Source: Crocodylus rhombifer
Taxonomy: Eukaryota > Chordata > Crocodylia > Crocodylidae
Assembly: GCA_038503035.1 (NCBI GenBank)
Contig: JAVSML010020399.1
Span: 157,564 to 221,563, forward strand
DNA length: 64,000 nucleotides
Reading direction: 5' to 3'
The position numbers and the translations under genes were made by a program. Positions 24,966 through 36,764 of the stretch are shown piece by piece (the stretch's first letter is position 1; each line of letters starts with the position of its first letter). Below the pieces are notes generated by a model. It ran no database searches. It was given only the letters and a program-made list of their open reading frames with translations, and was not told the origin of the DNA.

Positions 24966-27900
24966 TGCTGATGTATGCTACAGTTATGAATGGTTGCTTC
25001 TATCAGTTGAAATAACAGTTTTAACAGACTTTTAGCTACCAGTGATTTTATTTGTTTCAAAACTGTCCATTGTTTGCCTTCCTAGAGGCATCAGTGTCAG
25101 CAACAAAAGCTACTGTATGCTTGTTTAGCAGGGCTTAGTGCTTTGCAGAGGGTCGGTCATGCCTAAATGTGAGAAGCAGTGGTAAGGCGGCGCTCTGAGC
25201 TCAGACTTTTATATGGAAGGCTAAGCTGGGACTCCCTCCTTAGTACTACAGGTGCCTGCCTATTGTTGCTTGTGGGCCCTTTCTTATCTGCTTGTGTCTT
25301 GTGACCTATCCCCTGACAGTGGAAGGCTACGGAAGACAGCAGTAGTTGCATTTGGCAGGTTAAAGGCAAAATGGCATTGAATCCAACACCGCCTGTATGC
25401 CAATGCAGTCTGTATATGGGCTAATTCAATTGAGCTGTCTCAACTGTGTGATATTAAATCATTGTCTTCCTTGCTGTATGCTCAGGCGTCATCTCTGCCG
25501 TGTTACATGCTAGTGTTTCATTTAGGCTGGGTGCTAATGTCCCAGAAAGAGTGGGGCGCCCACTAAGCACTTCAATAAATAGCCCCTTCTTTCCTTCATG
25601 TGTGCATCCCTCAAATTTAGGTCAACTGTTGGCATTTGCCTTCCAGCTCAGTTGTGTACCATGGGCTGTTTCTAAAGAGAGAGCGAGGGGGGAGCGTTGG
25701 GGGAAGGAAGGGAGATGTAGTTAGCTGCATTAGCTGAAATCAAGTAGAAGATTTAGCAGAGTAGATTTGCATCTTTCATACTGTGTGCGTGTGTGCGCGC
25801 GTGCGCATGTGTGTGTAAAACTGTGTGTTTGTGTATGTAAAACTAGATGTGTGCGTGTGTGTGCGCACATGCAGAGCACAAGTTCACTTAATCAGATGCT
25901 GTGAAAGGACATGCAGAAAGCAATGCAGAAGAAGGCGAGAGAAAGTCTTTTGTAGCACTGTAGGTTAGGGTGCCAGCAACTTTCCTTACAAGTCAAATCA
26001 TATAACCATAACCCTGTAGCTCTCCTCTTGGCTACTCGGTACTTTACACCTGTGACCAGGTTCTTGCTCCAAAATGGTCTCCTCCTGTTGGCTTTCTTAG
26101 AAAAAAGATATTTATACATCTTCCTGTGTTGGGGCATGGAGGTGGGGAACAGGGGGCAGGATAGGCGGGAATTAACTCAAATGTCAAATATATCTTTCTG
26201 CTTTCAGAACTGAAATTGCTATTTAATTCTGCACATCTGCCTGGCATGAGCATCTCAGCTTCTCTGCACATCTGGCTGGTAAGCGTCTCAGCTACTCCCT
26301 GCTTTTGCTCTCCCTGAGCTACCTATTGCCTTTAGTGGAGCTGATGCTTGACTTTTGCTTCACTTGTTTTCCTCACAGGGCTTTCACATCCATTCTGTAT
26401 AGTTCAGAGTAAGGTTGCACCATTAAAGAAGGGACTAAACACCAATAGATACCAAAAAGTAATTGTAAGGAGGAATCATCAATACTGGGGATGATTCCAG
26501 TGGGTCCCAAATGATTTTGCTTTGGCCTTTATGCCAGGATTCATTATCTTTTTCAATGCTCTGGGAAAAAGTATCAGTGTGGGTGAAATTTGCAGGTGAC
26601 AGAAACTGCTATTGGGTAGACAACACCACATGCTGTCTGTGGCAGGGACCACTGCATGCTGTTTCAACAGCACCTAGCACCTCCTTGAGCCGTAAAGCCA
26701 GGGTGAGGGCAAGGCACCACCACAACCCAAGTAATGATGACAATTAATCATGAAAGTTCAGGTCAACAGAATTATCTTGTTCATTTGCTTAGCTGGGCTC
26801 AATTGACTATGATATAGTAATATACAACCACATGAAATGATATACACCTAAAATCTCTGAAGTAGCACAACTAGAAGATAGAGACTCCCTGTAGGAAACA
26901 TTGAACTAAACTCTTTCACTGGTGTAATGCTGGGCAGACGAGTGATCATAGTAGTTTCTTCTGTCCTGAAAACGTATCCATGAGAAGCTATCACTTGGCA
27001 AACCGGCTCCCGTGACTGATGTGAAGGTGCTCTCATGCAAGCTACATGAGCATTTTATATTTTGCAACTTTTCAGGGGGCTTTAGTTGAGCAGTCCACAT
27101 ATCTGCTACTCTGTTTTCATGTGACAATGAATAATAAGTGAGAGCCAAAACAGAGGTTTGACAGTTAACAACTGCCTTTTGGTACAGATTACAGAGGTTG
27201 TGTTTGTTATGTTAAGCAAGACAGGTCACATCATTATTTAAATGGAGTTACAGTAAACAAGCTGCGTAGATTAATCCTTCACAGGTTTCATTACTGATGG
27301 CTTCTAACGTTAAGAGCCCAAATCATATGAATCTTGATTAAAGGAGAGATAAAATGCACTGTTTTTTTAGTATTTTACTACAAACATGGTGTTTGTGCCA
27401 ACTGACACAATGATTAAATATGATCCTCTCTTCTCAGAAATGAGGAGCAGAAAGAACAGTAACCACACAGAGCTCTCCGCCGCTGATCTAAGATAAAGAG
27501 AGTCAAAACGTGTGTGGTTTTTTTCAGACCAAACTTGTGGTACAGTGTTTCTTGAATGATGTTGTTGTCCAAATTCAAAATAATCTGTTTTGCCAAAAAG
27601 TATTTTTATAGCAAAGTGCTAAAAAAATAACACTGGTTTATCCTTCCCCACCATAGTGGTTAGTATTCACTGCTTATTAGTTAAAAAGTAAGAAAGCTAG
27701 GTATGCCCTCAGTAGGAGAATGCGAATGAATTTCCATGCGTTGGCTCCTGCCCGGTGGTTCTCATTGCTCTGATGCTGAACAACATTCCTGAAACATAAT
27801 GCCATGCTCTAGTCCCGAGGCTTCCTATAGCCTAATCACCATGCCTTGCAATCCCACCATTTAAATTCTGTCCTCAGCTGTTTCTGTGATTTGACTCCAG

Positions 27901-28476
27901 CCAGAGCCAGAAGCAGCTGTGATTGTTCATAGTTCCTTGTGCTGCTTGGTGCAGCATTGCCATGGGTGCTGCAGGAGCACTACCACTGAGCCTGATGCTA
28001 GCCACAAGATAGGGCTGAATCGGTTAACATGTTAAAGTCAACAGCAGCTGTTTGTTTTGTTTCCGAAGTATAAGAAAAACAGCAAGCTGCTTCTCCCCTG
28101 AACGGGACAAAAGCTCCTTCACTCTTTTCACTTTCAACCACACACTGATGACAGTAATAACTGCTCTGTGCCCTTCCAAGGATCTAAAAACAGCCTTAAA
28201 AGCTTACTTAAATCAGTTTCTCAGGACTCATGAGTTGGATAAAAATATTATCCCTCCCATTTTACAGATGGGGAAACCAGGGCCCAGAACAGTGGAAGAA
28301 TGCCTTCCAAGATACAGAGCTCTAAGTTTGCCAGTCCCTGTCCATGCTGTAGTAACTAGACATCACCAACCACAGCCAGTGACAGAATCTTCAGAAGTTG
28401 CTCTTGCTCATAATCAGGTGAGGGGTGATGAGTCTTTCTTCTTTAGGAAGCACTGCAGCACACACAGATCCTTGTA
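24966..28476. other. Non-coding intergenic stretch with a GT microsatellite
   Basis: No gene recognised. An imperfect (GT)n/(GCGC) microsatellite lies at 25,781-25,872. The remainder is AT-rich and unremarkable. Confidence 0.45.
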
Positions 28477-28687
28477 GCTAAACTAGTGGTTCTCAACCTT
28501 TTTGACTTGAGGCACCCCTTGAGAGACCCAAGGCAAATGCCAGGTTAGTTTTCACTCTTTTTTTTTTTTTTTTTTACTACAGAGAAATAGTTGCAACAGG
28601 AAAAAAATGTTCACAGACCTCAGAAAACCCACAAGAGCTGTCAACCAGGGTGCTCTGGCACCCTGGTTGAGAATTTCTGACCTAAAC
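28477..28687. mobile_element. Non-autonomous hAT element, about 197 bp
   Basis: Bounded by tagtggttctcaacctttt (from 28484) and 'ggttgagaatttctga' (to 28680), the hAT terminal repeat. Flanking gctaaac (28477-28483) and cctaaac (28681-28687) suggest the target duplication. It contains a T-run and, near the right end, a perfect 13-bp hairpin (tcaaccagggtgc, 4-base loop, complement). No coding capacity. Confidence 0.75.
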
Positions 28688-29782
28688 CCAGGCCTTAGCC
28701 CACTTGCAATCACAGAACAGTTGGGTCTCAGTAATGAAATCACTGAAGCCTTCACAGAACACCCACCAAGCACCCTGGAGCACAAGCAGCAAGATGTAAC
28801 AGTAACAAGCATTTACATCTTCCACCCAGTTTCTAACCATACATTTCCTGAGAAGGTCATTGAGAAAGTGGAGGCTTCCAAGCTCCATAGATCTTCACAG
28901 AAGATAACACCATGAAATGCCTCTCCTTGTTCCAGTGAGCTATCCCTGTTCAGTCTGAACAGCGAACAGGCTTCTCTGCACATCCCTCTCCTCAGCCTGT
29001 GACACCAAACTCGGGTAACAATGGCTGGGGGGCAGCCCCATGTTGGACCTGTTCATTCCCACTGGGCCCCACTGTCTGCAGTTCTGAAAGAAAGAACCCA
29101 GGGACTCATGGTGAGCACCTGGGAACAGATCTGCAACAGCTACCCTGCAGAACCCAGTCACCGTCTAAGAACCGTATGCACAATGAGAGGCCCTTGTGGA
29201 AGCGGCTGGGAGGGACCTGTTCCAATGCATACATAATATTGTATGATTTGTCTGTGGAGTGGACTGCTTGATAAAGGAGGGATGAATTTTGTATGAGGTT
29301 TGAATGGTCAGTTTGTTCTGCAAACTCCTGCTGGTTCTTCTTTGGCCAGAAGAAACCTCTGCACAAAGAAAAATGATTTTTAGTAATAGGTAAGAAGATG
29401 CAGTTTGTGTATTTTCAGCTTTTGCAGCAGCTGGGAATGATGCCTTTCCCATATGCACAGCCTCGGCTTTGCCATGTGCAGTGATTCCCCCTCAGCACTC
29501 TCCCATCTGTTCTCCTTGGTGGCTGCTGTTCTAGCCCTGGTGTCAAGCAGGAAGTACAGGTGAAGTGTTCTCTCTAAGCAGATGTGGATCCTGCTGCATT
29601 AGCTAGCTGCTGAGGGAAGTAAAGCTGTTATGCTTCTCTTTGAATTTTTTGTTTGCTTTCACTTTGAGCTTAACTCAGTTCATACCAACTGTTTTTTCCC
29701 CCCATGTTTTAGCTGTGGACATCCCATGGCACCTGCAATAAATGCACCTGGGCTCTGCTTGCATCCAAGGCAGTTTCCTGTA

Positions 29783-29817
<35 letters not shown>

Positions 29818-32547
29818 AGGAAAAACCTCCACCCCCCAAAAAAACCCCAAAGCAAAAAAAACAACAACAGCATTTGGGGATTGCTCTTGGATTTTAAAGA
29901 CTAGACAGGACTACTGTGATTATATAGTATACCACACAATTCCTTTCCTCTTCAGTTATTATTTTACTTTAGATTGCAGGCTGAGATGCATGGGGGGGGG
30001 TTTGTTTTGTTTTGGTATTTTTTGAGAGAGAGACCCACTCTTGGCTTGAAGACCCCAGCTCTTAGTGAACCTTTCACATCTCTGGGAAGGATTCCTAGGA
30101 TGCTGCAAGCCACATGTTGAAGAAAAAGATGGAGTTAACTTCTTTGGGTATCATTTACATTGATGGCTTTGTTTTACCCTGTTAAGAAATAATTATAATC
30201 CATTAAAAACAAAGAAGGGTGGGAGGGAGAAAAAGAGTAAGGCAAAGCAGAATTTGAAATACTACGTCTGTGCAGCCTGTGCAAGCTAACCAGCTAGAAA
30301 TAGCTGTACCTCACCATTGCTCCTGCCTTGTGAGTGTGGATACAGTGCATTAATTAGCCAGTGTTCTGTATTCAAGTTGCATAGTAAAATTTTAAGGGAG
30401 AACCCAGAACTATTCTACTTGTACAGTGCCTGAGGTCAAACCAGACTTACCTGGAAAGTGCTGCTGGTTTGGGCACCTGACTTATCAGTGGACTGTCCAC
30501 CATCGCATCAACAGCTGCTGCTGGCATACCCTGGTGGTAAAGCCTGCCTGAGAGGTTGTGTGACTTCTATCCTTTCTGGATAACCTACAAGTAAAGACAC
30601 CGTTAAAAACAAAAGAGAACCCTGACCTTCCTCATGGGCACCAGTGTTACAGTCCAGAAACAAGCCTGACATCCAAGTTTGCCCAACACATCATCAGCAT
30701 GTAAATCTTGTGCATCTAACTTAAATCTGCTTGTGAAAGAAACTGCTGCAAAATGCTGAAAAGTAAAGAGATAAGTCTCATGGGGACCCATTCTGAGAAG
30801 TTATTCACAGCGCAGGAGTCAGGATGGGATGCTGAAGCAATATTTAGGCAAACTGCAATAATGCTCTTACATTTAAGTGCCAAAAAGCAGCTGAATAAGG
30901 AGTTTGTAGTACTAGGCTAGAATTGTTAAAAGTGTTTGTGGGGACCCGCCCCCCACTAATTAAATTCCTTCCCCCCCCTTTATTATACCACAATATTTAG
31001 TATCAACTTTTTGTCTACTATTGCGCTCGCAGAAATTCTTTTTCTAGGTTGGTAGCTAAAGTTACTATAGATCTGATGAGCACTGTATCAACTTCAGCAA
31101 TGAGTCAAAATAAGGTTTGTAACAGCCACTAAAGGTCTTGGGTTTGTGCATAATATTGGTTGTAGTACTGGCTACCTTCCGTCCCATCTCTCTGCCCCAT
31201 TTAAGAAACATTTATCTGGCCTTAAGTGAGGTATATTTGTATACTGAATTTGTCTACTCACTAACTGCATATGGCAAAGGCACTCTTCCTTGTATGAACA
31301 GAAACTAGTGTTACCTTCTTGCTATGTCAGTCACTAGAAACCAATGGATTATAACAGCTCCACCTAAAGATATTTAACATTTTGCTGAGCTCTGCATCAT
31401 TGAAGTCAATGGACACATGATGAGAACTGAACAAAGATGTTTGCTTGTTGCTATTTTATTGTTAGTTATTTACTAAATCCTTCTTTAAAAGCTGCACTAG
31501 TGTTAAGTACATCTAAACCTGTGGGCATAGTCACAAAAAGTAATAAAAGTATGAATTTTTGTGAAATAGCAGACTAGCACTACAGGAACAGCTACTGCTA
31601 AAATAGCAAAGTACCAATGAATTTCCCACATAAACTTGTTCCTGCTGTCTAAAAGACACTGTGTGCTGCATGCTTTATATACCAGTTCCCAAAATATCTG
31701 ACTCCTGATAGGATGAGAAAAATACTGTCATGCTCTTGCACCAGGCCAATTACAAAGCTGTAGTTCCTGTGCTGTTAAAGATGTTTCCTGTTGATAGCGC
31801 AAAGGGACAACAGAGCACTTAGCTGCTAATGATATCTGGGACCTTTGTGACCTCTCAGAAACCTTAACAACTGTAGAGTTCACAGCATTTAAAAGCACTT
31901 GTGTCTTGTGATTTTGTGTTTAACAACTGAGAAAATAAACATGCTTTCTGCACTCTCATACTTGGTTTTGGTCAGAAATTAATCAAACTGAAGGAGCCAT
32001 TGGGGAAGTTTCAGATTGGGTAAAATGAATTGGCAAGCCCCACACTGCACACAAATCAAGGGATAAGAGAGAGATAACGCAACATACCATAAATCAGATG
32101 GAGGTTTCAAATTTTCACTGGTATTTAGATACGGGTTTTTGTTTTTTATTAGCACCTAGTGCCAGACTCAAGCGGGTAAGTTTTATGGGGCACTGTAAAT
32201 ACTGCCAATAAAAGCAATTTGTCAAATACTCAGTGGTCAAACAAGGTCTATTTATGTGCAAGCAGTCATTTTCCTTTCTCCATCACTGCTGATGTTAAAC
32301 AGTGAATCTGTAGCATTTTACAGCTGGGGAAAAGACATTGGGCATAGAACTGCTAGGTTGGATACTAGTTTAGTCTCCAGGTGAGCCTGGAGAACACTGA
32401 GTATTTCCTGTGCCTCAGAAGCCATCTCTCGCAGAAGACTGGCATTGTTGAAGAAATCTGATATCACTTGAAATGTATAAGTGCAGCCTTCAGATACCTA
32501 AGAAAATGGGTGTTTGAAGACTGTAACAGATTGAAACCATGAACTTA
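28688..32547. other. Non-coding intergenic stretch with a CT microsatellite
   Basis: No gene recognised. A (CT)n tract of about 32 bases lies at 29,785-29,816. The rest is AT-rich with short unrelated open frames. Confidence 0.45.
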
Positions 32548-33195
32548 GTTTCATCAAGCAGCTGTATCCCTGCCTTACGCTATGAAGCTGAGACATGGAC
32601 AACATATAGGAAACACTTCAAGTCACTGGAGAAATACAAAAGCTGCCTGGGAAAGATCCTTTGAATCCAGTGCAAAGACCGATGTACCAGTGTTAGCGTC
32701 CTCTCACAAGGAACACCATGAGCATTGAGACGATGATCATCCAACATCAACTTTGCTGGGCTGGCCAGGTCATCTGGATGTCTGATTCCAGATTCCTGAA
32801 ACAAATGTTATTGTCCCAGCTCAGTCAAGGCATACACTCCAGAGGAGGGCCAAGAAAGTGCTTCAAGTACGTCTTCAAGGCTAATTTGGAAAAATGCAAC
32901 CTTGACATAAACTCATGGGAGACTATTTGCCAGGACACCCCCAAATGGAGGAAGAATCTGCTGCAAGGATTTCAGTTCTTTGAAACCTCATGACAACAAC
33001 AGGAGACGGAAAAGTGGGAGTGGTAGAAACAGCGTGTCGCAGACTGAATCAAGAAGCTAGAGCCACCCCTACATGGAAACATGTGCCCGAGTTGCAATAG
33101 AATCTGTTGATCCCAAACTGGCCTTGTTAAACCACCTTTGGACCCACAGATAAGGCAATCATGGAAGACCATCATCCTCGACTGCAAGGGATTGC
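32548..33195 (+). pseudogene. Decayed non-LTR retrotransposon (RTE-like) ORF 3' part
   Basis: Reading on the plus strand with frame changes gives the typical C-terminal region of a LINE polyprotein. There is a 'YEAETWT' block at about 32,580, then MSIETMIIQHQLCWAGQVIW from 32,718. A 'GIHSRGGPRK' block with '...NLEKCNLDINSWETICQD-P-WR' follows to about 32,990. After the stop comes untranslated sequence to about 33,195. The pattern (coupled HQLxWAGHV and GGxKK-type blocks) is that of RTE-like LINEs rather than CR1; the clade is an inference. It is 5'-truncated and broken by a stop near 32,695, so it is inactive. Confidence 0.65.
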
Positions 33196-34363
33196 CAATG
33201 ATGATGGATACTATTTTTGGTATTAATGTCAATAACAAGGCAAAGAATATGTAGACACACACCCACTGTTAGCTTACATCTTGTTCTTTGCAGAATAATT
33301 ACAAGAAGTAAAGTGGCTTTAACCCTCCCAGACACCTCCACCATCATCAAGCCATTCTTTTCTTCGAGGCAGTACCAGCAAAAATCTTATGGCACTTGTG
33401 TAACCGTGTACCTGCTCCACTGGGGAGCAAGAGTCCAGGCTAGAGTGCAAGACCTGCTTGCTTCCTGGCAGAACGGTATAATTTCACTAAGTCACACACA
33501 TCCTCTAGGTGCTTTTTTTTCTCCTGGTTGCATCTTTCTCCCTTGTGTGGCTGTCCTGAGGGCAACCTTCAAGGGCTGGAATAAGTGCTAGATACCTGCC
33601 TTGTGGCCTGATACTTAGAACACTATCCAAGAAGGTTGGAGGAAGGAAGTGGGGGAGGAAGGAGGGGTAAGCTTAAACTGTGAGAGGCCAGAACCTGGAA
33701 GAGTCCAGGTTGCTGTTGTTCTTCTCCAATACTGACACTTGCTAGCCATGACCTTTTACCTCATTGTCATTTTCAAAGTTAGCTTATGCAGCTTACAGTG
33801 CAGTAATGAATTCCCTTACCCCTCAATGCTACCCAGGGAGCAATAAAAATAAAGTGACCCAACTCTGAAAAAAAAGAAGAGAAAAGAAGGTTCCTTGTAA
33901 AACTGTACTCATGGTATGTTCTCAGAGTATACCCTATATTTATAACTGCTGCATGAATACAAAATGGCCTAGTTTCAGAGGACTATACAATGGAGTGGGG
34001 GCGGGGGGGAGTTTCCATTGTTGTGAATTCATGACAGCATTCTTGCAAGAGTTACTTGCTATATAAAAAACTAATGGTAAAAGAAACTGGAGATTTCTGC
34101 TCATATGTTGTCTTCTGTCTTGCTTTCTCATGTTAGTTTCTGCAAGGACTTCCAGCCTCGGCAAGGGTTGCTGACACTGCATACGTATACAGAACACAGG
34201 GTGTTCATTTCAGAGGAAGAACTTTAACAGCTGGAATTGTCACATACTGCACTTGGCACTTGACAAAGTTAAGTAAGTATTGCCAAAGCAAAGTTCAGTA
34301 CATTTTTTTTCTCACCATGCAGTGAAAGCTCACAGAAAAAAAACAACAAACAGGTGCAATCAC
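33196..34363. other. Non-coding intergenic stretch
   Basis: No gene or clear repeat recognised; short open frames only. Confidence 0.4.
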
Positions 34364-34915
34364 AGATTCATAGATTTTTAGGGTCGGAAAGGACCTTAGT
34401 AGATCAAGTCCAACCCCCTGCCCTGGGCAGGAAAGAACGCTGGAGTCAGATGACCCCAGCTAGGTGCTTGTCCAGTCTCCTCTTAAAGCTCATTCCAGAT
34501 TTTGGCAACCCTCACCATAAAGTTCTTTTTTCTAATGTCCAATCTAAATCTGTTCTCTGTCAGTTTATAGCTGTTGTTCCTAGTAACCCCAAGGGGTGCC
34601 CTGGTAGTGTCTCCTATTCCTTGCTGGTCACCGTCCCCTCCCCCCCAAAAAATTAATTTGTAGGTGGCCACAAGATCCCCTCTCAGCCTCCTTTTGCTGA
34701 AGCTGAAGATTCAGGTCCCTCAATCTCTCCTCGTAGGAAATGCCTGCAGGCCCTTAACCATATCGGTAGCCCTCCTCTGGACCCTCCCCATATTGTCCAC
34801 ATCCCTCTTGAAGTGCGGTGCCCAGAACTGGATGCAGTACTCCAGCTGCAGTCTTACCAATGCCGCATAGAGGGGAAGTACCAAGACCTATTCGTGATGC
34901 GCCTTCTAATGCATG
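34364..34915 (-). mobile_element. CR1 LINE, 5'-truncated 3' end
   Basis: On the minus strand the sequence encodes remnants of the CR1 reverse-transcriptase C-terminus and then the 3' UTR. It terminates in a single 'aatctatgaat' 3'-end repeat unit at about 34,365. Frames are broken. The antisense hallmark 'aaggacc-tagtagatcaagtccaaccccctgcc' is typical of sauropsid CR1 elements. Confidence 0.85.
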
Positions 34916-34977
34916 ATTCTAGTTCTAATTCTAGTTTATAAAATAATCATCATTGTATAAACTAGAAAGAGTAAATC

Positions 34978-35822
34978 ATCATAGTTTCATAGTTGGTAGG
35001 GTCAGAAGGGACCTGAGCAGATTGTCAGGTCCAACCCCCTGCCATGGCAGGAAGAGTACTGGGGGTTAAATGAGCCCAGCAAGGTGTTCATCCAGCCTCC
35101 TCTTAAAGCCCCCTAGGGTAGGAGCCAGCACCACTTCTCTTGGAAGTTGGTTCCAGATCCTAGCCGCCCTGACAGTGAAATCATGCCTCCTGATGTCTAA
35201 TCTGAATCTACCCTCCGCCAGCTTGTGACCGTTATTTCTAGTCACTCCTGGTAGTGCTGGGGGGAACAGGGACTCCCCCAGCACCTGCTGGTCCCCTCTG
35301 ACTAGTTTGTAACAGGCCACTGATCTCCCCCCTCAGCCTTCTCCTGTGGAGGCTGAACAGGTTCAGGTCCCGTCACCTCTCCTCTTTAGGGCCTGCCCTG
35401 CTGCCTCCTGACCATGCGAGTGGCCTCCTCCGGACCCTCTCTACGTTGTCCACATCCCTCTTGAAGTGCGGCGCCCAGAGCTCGACGCGGTAGTCCAGCT
35501 GCGGCCTGACCAGTGCTGTATAGAGGGGGAGGATCACCTCCTTGGCCCTGCTCGAGATGCGTCTGTGGATGCATGACAAGGCGCAGTTGGTCTTCCTGAC
35601 CATGTCCCCGCGCTGTTGGCCCACATTCATGTTGGCATCAATGATGACTCCAAGATCCTTTTCTTCCTCTGCACTGATAAGGAGGGAGTTCCCCAGCCTG
35701 TAGGTATGGTGCTGGTTCTTCCTGCCCAGGTGCATCACCTTGCATTTTTCAGCATTGAAACCCATCCTGTTCTCAGCCGCCCACCCCTGTAACCTGTCTA
35801 GGTCTGATTGCAGCCTATTTCT
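34978..35822 (-). mobile_element. CR1 LINE, 5'-truncated, longer copy
   Basis: The minus strand encodes the RT C-terminal third. It starts near SDLDRLQGWAAENRMGF (about 35,815) and runs through HLGRKNQHHTYRLGNS, KEVILPLYTALVRPQLDY and LWAPHFKRDVDNVERV. A frameshift near 35,390 is followed by LVRGDQQVLGESLF and FRLDIRRHDFTVRAARIWNQ to a stop near 35,066. It ends with the CR1 3' tail at 34,978. Inactive because of the frameshift and truncation. Confidence 0.9.
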
Positions 35823-36105
35823 CCCATGGATAGAGGCTCGTGGTCTGTCTTTACAAGACATCTCAAAGCCAGGGCTAATTTAGATGCACACCGCTAGAAA
35901 GCAAAGCCAAGGAAACCAAAAAGCATATGGCATAAGGAACTGAGGGAGGAGGGGAAAATATGAGCACACAAAAAGAAACAAAAGATTAATCTAGACAAGG
36001 AAGTATTTTAAAAAGTTCTGCATTTTACAGAGAAGGAGGTTCTGGCTTCTTTAATTCATGGATCTTCATTTATCTGGAATGGTATTCTCACAGAACCCCA
36101 GGCAT

Positions 36106-36764
36106 TCTCATAGTTCTGCTATGAACATGAGCCGGCAGTGTAACAAGGCCAATCATACTTTGTCATGCATTAGCAGATACATGACCAACAGATCGAGAGA
36201 GGTGATGCTCCCCCTCTATGCGGCATTGTTCAGGCCACAATGAAAGTACTGTGTCCAGCTTTGGGTGCCACACTTCAAGAGGGACACGGAGAATCTGGAG
36301 AGGGTTCAGAGGAAGGCTACTCACATGATTAGTGGCCTCCGTGAAAGACCCTACGAGGGGAGGTTGAGGGATCTGGATCTCTTCAGCCTGCACAAGAGAT
36401 GGCTGAGGGGAGACCTTGTAGCCGCCTCTTAAGTTTATCATGGGAGGACAACGGGATTGGAGATGCGCTATTTACCAGAGCGCCCCTAGGAGTAACTAGG
36501 AATAGCGGGTGCAAACTAGTGGAGAGTAGATTCAGGTTAGACATTAGGAAGACTTTTTTTTACAGTAAGAGTGGCCAGAGCCTGGAATAGGCTTCCAAGA
36601 GAGGTGGTGCTGTCACCTAACTTGGAGGTCTTCAAGAGGAGGCTTCGTAGTCACCTAGCTGGAGGTCGTCTGACCTCGGTCCTCCTCCCTGCCAGGGGCA
36701 GGGGGTCGGACACAATGATCCTTTGTGGTCTTTTCTGACTCTGCAACCTATGAATCTATGAAAG
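36106..36764 (+). mobile_element. CR1 LINE, 5'-truncated, inverted relative to neighbour
   Basis: The plus strand carries the RT C-terminus with frameshifts: SREVMLPLYAALFRPQ, 'FRLDIRKTFFYSKSG', then the 3' UTR and the tail 'cctatgaatctatgaaa' at 36,747-36,763. With the minus-strand CR1 at 34,978-35,822 it forms a large imperfect inverted repeat about 0.3 kb apart. Confidence 0.9.

Noticed and set aside
24397..24971. Proline-rich (plus) and glycine-rich (minus) open frames
   Set aside because: Direct translation of the poly-C/poly-G tract and adjacent repeat; no start context, domain or splice support.
32718..32993. 91-codon open frame beginning MSIETMIIQHQ considered as a host gene
   Set aside because: It matches the C-terminal region of RTE-like LINE proteins and is flanked by frame-broken continuation of the same element.
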